64,000 bases of DNA from Gnetum montanum (taxonomy: Eukaryota > Streptophyta > Gnetopsida > Gnetales > Gnetaceae): the NCBI GenBank assembly GCA_015680685.1, contig MNCI01023457.1, forward strand, positions 1,572,627 through 1,636,626, written 5' to 3'. Below are positions 59,620-64,000 of the stretch, one piece after another. The notes under the pieces are model-generated. The model saw nothing but the letters and a program-made list of their open reading frames with translations. It had not been told where the DNA came from and did no database searches. Position 1 is the first letter of the stretch; each line of letters opens with the position of its first letter. Both the position numbers and the translations under genes were made by a program.

Positions 59620-60021
59620 TATTTACATATCCAATGTTGAAGCTACCTTTGCCAAATCATCTGCTATAAAATTCTCTACTCTGTTTATATGCTCTATTTG
59701 GCAATGTTGAAATTGATCTAACATCTTACAAGAAAGTTGCTTATAAGGTCTTAAGAATGAGCTCTTTACTACATAGTTACCCTTTACTTATTCACAAACT
59801 AATATTGAGTCTTCTTTTATAGTAATCACTCTGATCTTTTTGTCTAGAGCTATTCTTATACCAATACATAAAGCTTCATACTCAGCCTTATTGTTAGTAC
59901 AAGGGAAAGATAGATGAATTGCTTTGAGAATTTCAGGTGAATCATTCTTAAATATGACAATACCGACTTCTGCGCCTTTTGAATTATATGAACCGTCAAA
60001 GTATAACTCCCATCTATCCTC
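59620..60021 (-). pseudogene. Second, archaeal-type RNase H domain of element K, located before RT
   Basis: In minus sense: WELYFDGSYNSKGAEVGIVI (first Asp), HLSFPCTNNKAEYEALCIGI (Glu), TIKEDSILV (third acidic position, Asp kept), then HINRVENFIADDLAKVAS (fourth Asp). This is the RNase HI-like domain found as a second copy in Tat elements. One in-frame stop lies after SILVCE. The unusual point is its place: directly after a truncated gag and upstream of RT, where the protease should be. Confidence 0.82.
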
Positions 60022-60566
60022 ATTCTTTGATCTAATTGATTACCAAACTGGGCCAAGAAAAGATTCTTCATGTCGTCCCAACTTGTAATACTATTACTTG
60101 GTAAGTTTGAATACCAAATCTGAGCCATATCCTTTAGATTTAATACAAACAACCTACAAGCTTGATCTTGATGTTGAATATTTGCATGAGCTAAAGTTAA
60201 CTCAAACATGTGAATATATTCTTCAGCTAAATAAGCTTTTATAGGAATGAAAGGCTCAGGCAAATATTTGTAAACTACCTTAGGAATATCATTGTAATTT
60301 TGAAATCCTAATGGTGTAACTCTTTGCCAAGGATTTACCATCCTATTCCTTTGGATAATTGAACTCTTAGACTTTCTAGATCTTCTCTTACGAATCGATA
60401 AACTAGATATAATGGGTGATCTTCTTGATCTTCTAGTTTTCACTCCACTACTTGTTCCCAATTTAAAAACTTTCTTTTGTTCTTCTTCTGACGAAGAATC
60501 AGTCTTAGAATCTAGAATATCTTTTGAAACTTTCAAATTTTTCAAACTATCAATCTTCTTGGTCAT
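60022..60566 (-). pseudogene. gag of element K, C-terminally truncated
   Basis: Starts at the ATG at 60566 (MTKKIDSLKNLKVSKDIL). A basic stretch (RRSRRSPIISSLSIRKRR) is followed by the capsid-type retrotransposon gag core: EEYIHMFELTLAHANIQHQD, LKDMAQIWYSNLPSNSITSW and DDMKNLFLAQFGNQ. The frame then runs straight into the second RNase H in another frame, so the rest of gag, the zinc knuckle and the protease are missing. Confidence 0.8.
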
Positions 60567-60664
60567 GAACTGAAAATAGTATATTTCTTAAGCCTTTATA
60601 GTAGCAAACAATGGTTGATGTGCTAAAATTATAAGGCTTATGAACCTAGAGACTAAATTTTCAG

Positions 60665-60682
60665 CCCTCCTTCTAGCACCAA
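60665..60682 (-). other. Primer-binding site of element K
   Basis: The minus strand reads TTGGTGCTAGAAGGAGGG, six bases from the LTR end at 60689. Element E1 has nearly the same site at 9071-9088. Confidence 0.75.
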
Positions 60683-60968
60683 AAGAACTGTTGGCGACCG
60701 TTTCGGATGCGACCCCCAACGAGTGTCCTCGAATAGGATTTAGGTGCTTGCTGGTCTCTGGCAACACCAAGGCCTAGATACCTCCAAATAGACTCAGTAG
60801 TTAATGTGAGTATGTGTGTGTGCTGTTGTGGTGTGCAGTTGTAAAATATGAAATGATTGCGTTGTGTGTAAACTACAAATGACTTATCTTAAAGAGATTC
60901 AGCCAACTTTGCCAAGTACCGTGAGTTGTTGAGAGTTCCTATTTTGTTCAATTGCCTAGTCTATGCAG

Positions 60969-60977
60969 TATTTATAA
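60969..60977 (-). promoter_or_regulatory. TATA box in the 5' LTR of element K
   Basis: The minus strand reads GTATTATAAATACTGC about 2.46 kb from the LTR start, leaving some 280 bases of R and U5. The 3' LTR has the same TTATAAA with changed flanks near 52863. Inference from sequence only. Confidence 0.4.
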
Positions 60978-61285
60978 TACTTACTTGTAACAAATAAAAT
61001 TTTGCAAAAAAATTTGAGCATAACTCTACGAATCTACTTCTAATTTTCCCCAGAGAAAGAGATAGTTCCACAAGAAAACTAGAAATAGAGCAAGATTCAA
61101 TGGAAATAGACAAAAAAGAAAGTAGATTTGTGTAGACCTCAAATATTTAAACAAGATAAAATGATACGAATAAACACTTCGCAATAAAGCTATCCCAAAT
61201 TCAATATCTACGAATTGTTCAAACTTCCAAGGCTCAAATAAGCAATTTCTTCAAGACAATCCTACTATGCTACCAAAAAATTACT

Positions 61286-61441
61286 NNNNNNNNNNNNNNN
61301 NNNNNNNNNNNNNNNNNNNNNNNNNNNNNNNNNNNNNNNNNNNNNNNNNNNNNNNNNNNNNNNNNNNNNNNNNNNNNNNNNNNNNNNNNNNNNNNNNNNN
61401 NNNNNNNNNNNNNNNNNNNNNNNNNNNNNNNNNNNNNNNNN
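61286..61441. other. Assembly gap (156 N)
   Basis: A run of N inside the 5' LTR of element K. The sister LTR has about 347 bases (53178-53524) between the same flanking sequences, so the N run is shorter than the true gap. Confidence 0.98.
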
Positions 61442-62059
61442 GCAACAAGAACAATAAGAGCAATCTAAAAATCCCAAAATTACTTGCCAAGGATGATACT
61501 ATCTAAACCACTAGCTAAATAATTTTTAAAAAATAAAAAATAATAAGCATAACTCACAGGACTATGACAAAGAGGCTAAAATATTTTCTTTAGCCAGTCA
61601 TCTTACAAGTAATCTTTCACAATGTGTGACCCCAAGTGTGTGATCCCAAGTCTTCCAAAGTGTGTGATGTGAGACCTCTTCAGTCTCTTACCCTTGAATC
61701 CTTTTTATAGGGTTCAAAAGGTAGTTACATACTCAAAAATATCTTAACTAACTTCTCTTCTAAGTAGCTTGCCCAATAAGTTAGGAAGTATTGACTTAGG
61801 AAGTTAGGAGAAATATTGCAAATATTTCTTTTGTGAATAATGAAAAATAAATCTAATAGATCCATATGATTTTTATTTTCATTTTTATTTGTTTAGAATT
61901 TTTAAGTTTTGAATACTATTTAAGCCCTGGTTTATGAACAAGGTGGTGGTAAAAAGATAATACAATATCCACCTTGGTGTATACATTGGTGGTAGCGGTA
62001 GCCAATCCGTGTAAACTTATATTAATAAATTATCTGCACTTGCACCCGTGTAAAAGTGC

Positions 62060-62518
62060 CTAGAAATAGAATTTTAAATCCAAAATATGAGGTCCAAATG
62101 TGAAGGCGCCAGGCCTGGAACTGCCAGCAAACATTTCCAAATTATCCCGCCCTACAAGAAAATCGTTATCAACCGCCACCGTGGAAGAAGGCTCTGCCAC
62201 TACATCCGGCACCGTTGTTGTGTAGTGTTCAGTTGCTAGAGAGCCAGTGGTGTGGGCACGTCTACAATCACCTTCTGTCTCTAGTAGAGAATAGAAACCT
62301 TCCTTGTCCTTGGGAATGCTCAGTATTTTCTGCATATTATCGTCCACAACCGCAAGCATAGGCACAGGCATTGTAGAGAAGATAATTTGGACCTCTGGCT
62401 TGGTTTCTTGCACTGATGATCCACACAGCATAACTACCAACGTGACACTTAGGGTATTGAAATACCAGCAATGTGGAAAATGCGACAATGTTTGCGGCAT
62501 CGGTGATGTTGCCCCCAT
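62060..62518 (-). CDS. 152-codon ORF inside the 5' LTR of element K, function unknown
   Basis: An open frame within U3. It begins MGATSPMPQTLSHFPHCWYF, has a hydrophobic stretch of about 16 residues (FNTLSVTLVVMLCGSS), a VPKDKEG-like middle segment (ILSIPKDKEGFYSLLE) and a hydrophilic C terminus. In the other LTR the same frame is kept except for one stop at the Gln after NNM. Overlapping frames also hold 66-70 codon pieces. The hydrophobic part loosely recalls the last membrane segment of plant ankyrin-PGG proteins; this is weak. It may be a captured host gene fragment or chance. Confidence 0.3.
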   Translation of the reverse strand: MGATSPMPQTLSHFPHCWYFNTLSVTLVVMLCGSSVQETKPEVQIIFSTMPVPMLAVVDDNMQKILSIPKDKEGFYSLLETEGDCRRAHTTGSLATEHYTTTVPDVVAEPSSTVAVDNDFLVGRDNLEMFAGSSRPGAFTFGPHILDLKFYF

Positions 62519-63438
62519 GCATCAGTATCCACAACACAATTGCGACCGTGACTGCTGAACAATGATGCCCCTTTTTTGAAACCTACTCGCACATCCATTA
62601 TCCAGTGTTGCATCCACCGCCTGCATTTTAGCCCTGTTTCGCTTATTGGATTTTGCTGCAACCTGTTACTTCACAAAACCTATTAAACCACCTACTGTTA
62701 CATGCCTTGGCCACGAAATTAGGGTTCACGGATGTTATGGTTACAGATTCATCATTTATCAGTATGTCAAAACAGAGAAAATGAACCTTGCGTGGTAGGA
62801 ATTTGATGAAATTCCAAAGGGAAATATGAGGTTATCATGGTAGTTCTTAGCATTTTTTTACTGGCAAGCATAGCTTTCATAATTTCACTTTTGGTTACCG
62901 TATTGATAAGAACCACAACGTCGCTTTCAGAATAAGCATACCATCTTTCCAGCTTCCAGAAAACATTTCCCCAATGCTTGAACTATGCCAAACTATAATA
63001 CAAGATGCACCTCTATTCTTGAGATTATTTATCATGGTACATAGCCTCTATCTCTGTTCACTGGTTTCAATTGAATCTGGCCTGGCCAGTGTGAAAATCA
63101 TGACCAATCCTATCTCCATTAATATTTATCGTCAATATACTTGTGTGACCAAGCCATGTATATTTCCACATCCACCACTGCCGCTGAACCATCTCTGAGC
63201 TCATAAACTAGTTGAATTAAACCCTTTCTAAATGTCCTCCCAATAAGAATCACATAAATATGTCGGAATATTGCACTCTTTGGTCAATGTATAAGGTAAA
63301 AAAAATATGTGTTTCATCACCGCATGACTTGTATGAATCTTTAGTAAATTCAGGCATATATATTTTTATTCTCCTTCTATTTCTTTTTAAAATAGACTGA
63401 AACTCCTGTTCCATGAAATGGCCAGAAATGTGCCAACA

Positions 63439-63443
63439 GTAAG
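63439..63443. other. Target-site duplication of element K, right copy (GTAAG)
   Basis: Directly follows the 5' LTR end ...GCCAACA and equals 52575-52579. Confidence 0.9.
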
Positions 63444-64000
63444 GTGTTGTTAATTTATGTTCAACCCCTAAGAATTGCATTAACTTTTTGAAAGTGGCAC
63501 TTGTAAAATGGGTTCCATTGTTAAAAATTAGTGAATGTGGCACACCAAACCTATTCACAATATTTTGTTGTATAAATCTTGTAGTAGTGGACGATGTACA
63601 ATCAATAATGGATACTAGTTCTGCCCATTTTGTGCAAGAGTCCACTACTACAATAATATATGCCTTCCTGTTGAACATGGATGTGATGGGTCCCATGAAG
63701 TCAATGCCCCATATATAAAAAGGTTCTAGTGGTTGGATCCACTATTGAGAACCTTCCATGCAAGTAGTTATCCCCCCATCTCGTTGACACCATTCCCAAG
63801 ATTTGACAAACTGGTGGACATCACTAAAGATCATAGGCAAATAGTATGTTTCCATCAAGATTTTTATGGCCATGCATCTCATTACATAGTGGTCTTGGCA
63901 AGGCCCTTCATAAGCATCTTGGAGAATGCACAGTTGATCTCCATCAAGGACACACCAACAAATCAAGCCATCTGCACACACCTTGTAGAGGTGTTTGTTA
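63444..64000 (-). pseudogene. Integrase of element C, 5' part, right of the nested insertion
   Basis: In minus sense: a finger region (DAYEGPCQDHYVMRC..WEWCQRDGG), IWGIDFMGPITSMF, IIVVVDSCTKWAEL (first Asp kept), then VPHSLIFNNGTHF, where Asn replaces the second catalytic Asp, and GVEHKLTTPY, at which element K interrupts. The next residues (HPQANGQVE) lie at 52579 downward. It runs off the right end of the window. Confidence 0.85.

Larger units (their letters stand above)
52580..63438 (-). mobile_element. Element K: complete 10.86 kb Tat-like gypsy retrotransposon
   Basis: Bounded by 2.9 kb LTRs with TGTTGGC/GCCAACA ends and by GTAAG duplications. In minus sense: 5' LTR, PBS, gag, archaeal-type RNase H, RT, native RNase H, INT, small acidic ORF, PPT, 3' LTR. 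The LTRs are about 94-95% alike by eye, so K is younger than its host C or element D. No protease is recognised, and the reading frames carry scattered stops, so it is not autonomous now. Confidence 0.9.
60689..63438 (-). repeat. 5' LTR of element K (contains an assembly gap)
   Basis: In plus order it starts TGTTGGCGACCG and ends GTGCCAACA, 2750 bases including the run of N. It is about 94-95% alike to 52580-55528 by eye. Confidence 0.92.
46862..64000 (-). mobile_element. Element C: second D-family gypsy element, running off the right edge
   Basis: In plus order: 3' LTR, PPT, third ORF, leader intron, TATA module, spacer, INT 3' part (to 52579), nested element K (52580-63438), INT 5' part (63444-64000). 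It aligns with element D from the LTR through the third ORF to the spacer, and again in INT. It is inserted in the integrase of element J. The remaining pol, gag and 5' LTR are outside the window. Confidence 0.85.

Overview
This window looks like intergenic DNA from a large, repeat-rich plant genome. It is strongly AT-rich. Nearly everything recognisable is decayed LTR retrotransposon: Ty3/gypsy of the plant OTA (Athila/Tat) type and of chromovirus type, plus Ty1/copia. I see no intact host gene, tRNA, rRNA or CRISPR. A gymnosperm or another giant-genome seed plant would fit, but the sequence alone does not settle the species. Almost all coding regions carry stops or frameshifts and are given as pseudogenes; domain calls rest on motifs read by eye.

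Left part (1-15358). A plus-strand, intron-containing decayed ORF (about 500-3550) and a 6 x 29 bp minisatellite are followed by a minus-strand gypsy element, here E1. E1 has a protease remnant, gag, a 1.2 kb leader with a 490 bp duplication, a PBS and a presumed long 5' LTR. E1 abuts an LTR+PBS fragment (10669-11126), which abuts the gag and 5' LTR of a copia element (11127-12961), which in turn sits in a plus-strand chromovirus integrase (12975-13870). This is a nest of insertions.

Centre-left (15359-28583). One 13.2 kb minus-strand gypsy element, here D, is bounded by a CTTGG target duplication and by LTRs about 87% alike. In sense order it has the 5' LTR, an inverted copy of its family's own 3' end, a gag zinc knuckle, PR, RT, RNase H, INT, a spacer with a U3-like TATA module, a leader intron, a third ORF of about 949 codons in the env position, a polypurine tract and the 3' LTR.

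Centre (28584-46861). Here lie a decayed chromovirus gag-PR-RT-RH (30.75-33.8 kb), a decayed copia PR-INT-RT-RH (37.3-40.05 kb), and the 3' half of an Athila-like element, here J. J has an INT, a ~112 bp tandem array, an unrecognised ORF, a PPT and a 970 bp 3' LTR.

Right part (46862-64000). A second member of the D family, here C, is inserted into the INT of J. It has the same third ORF (945 codons), leader intron, TATA module and PPT. The INT of C is split by a complete 10.86 kb element, here K, with 2.9 kb LTRs and a GTAAG duplication. K is Tat-like: gag, a second (archaeal-type) RNase H placed before RT, RT, native RNase H, INT and a small acidic ORF. C runs off the right edge. The order of insertion at this locus is J, then C, then K.
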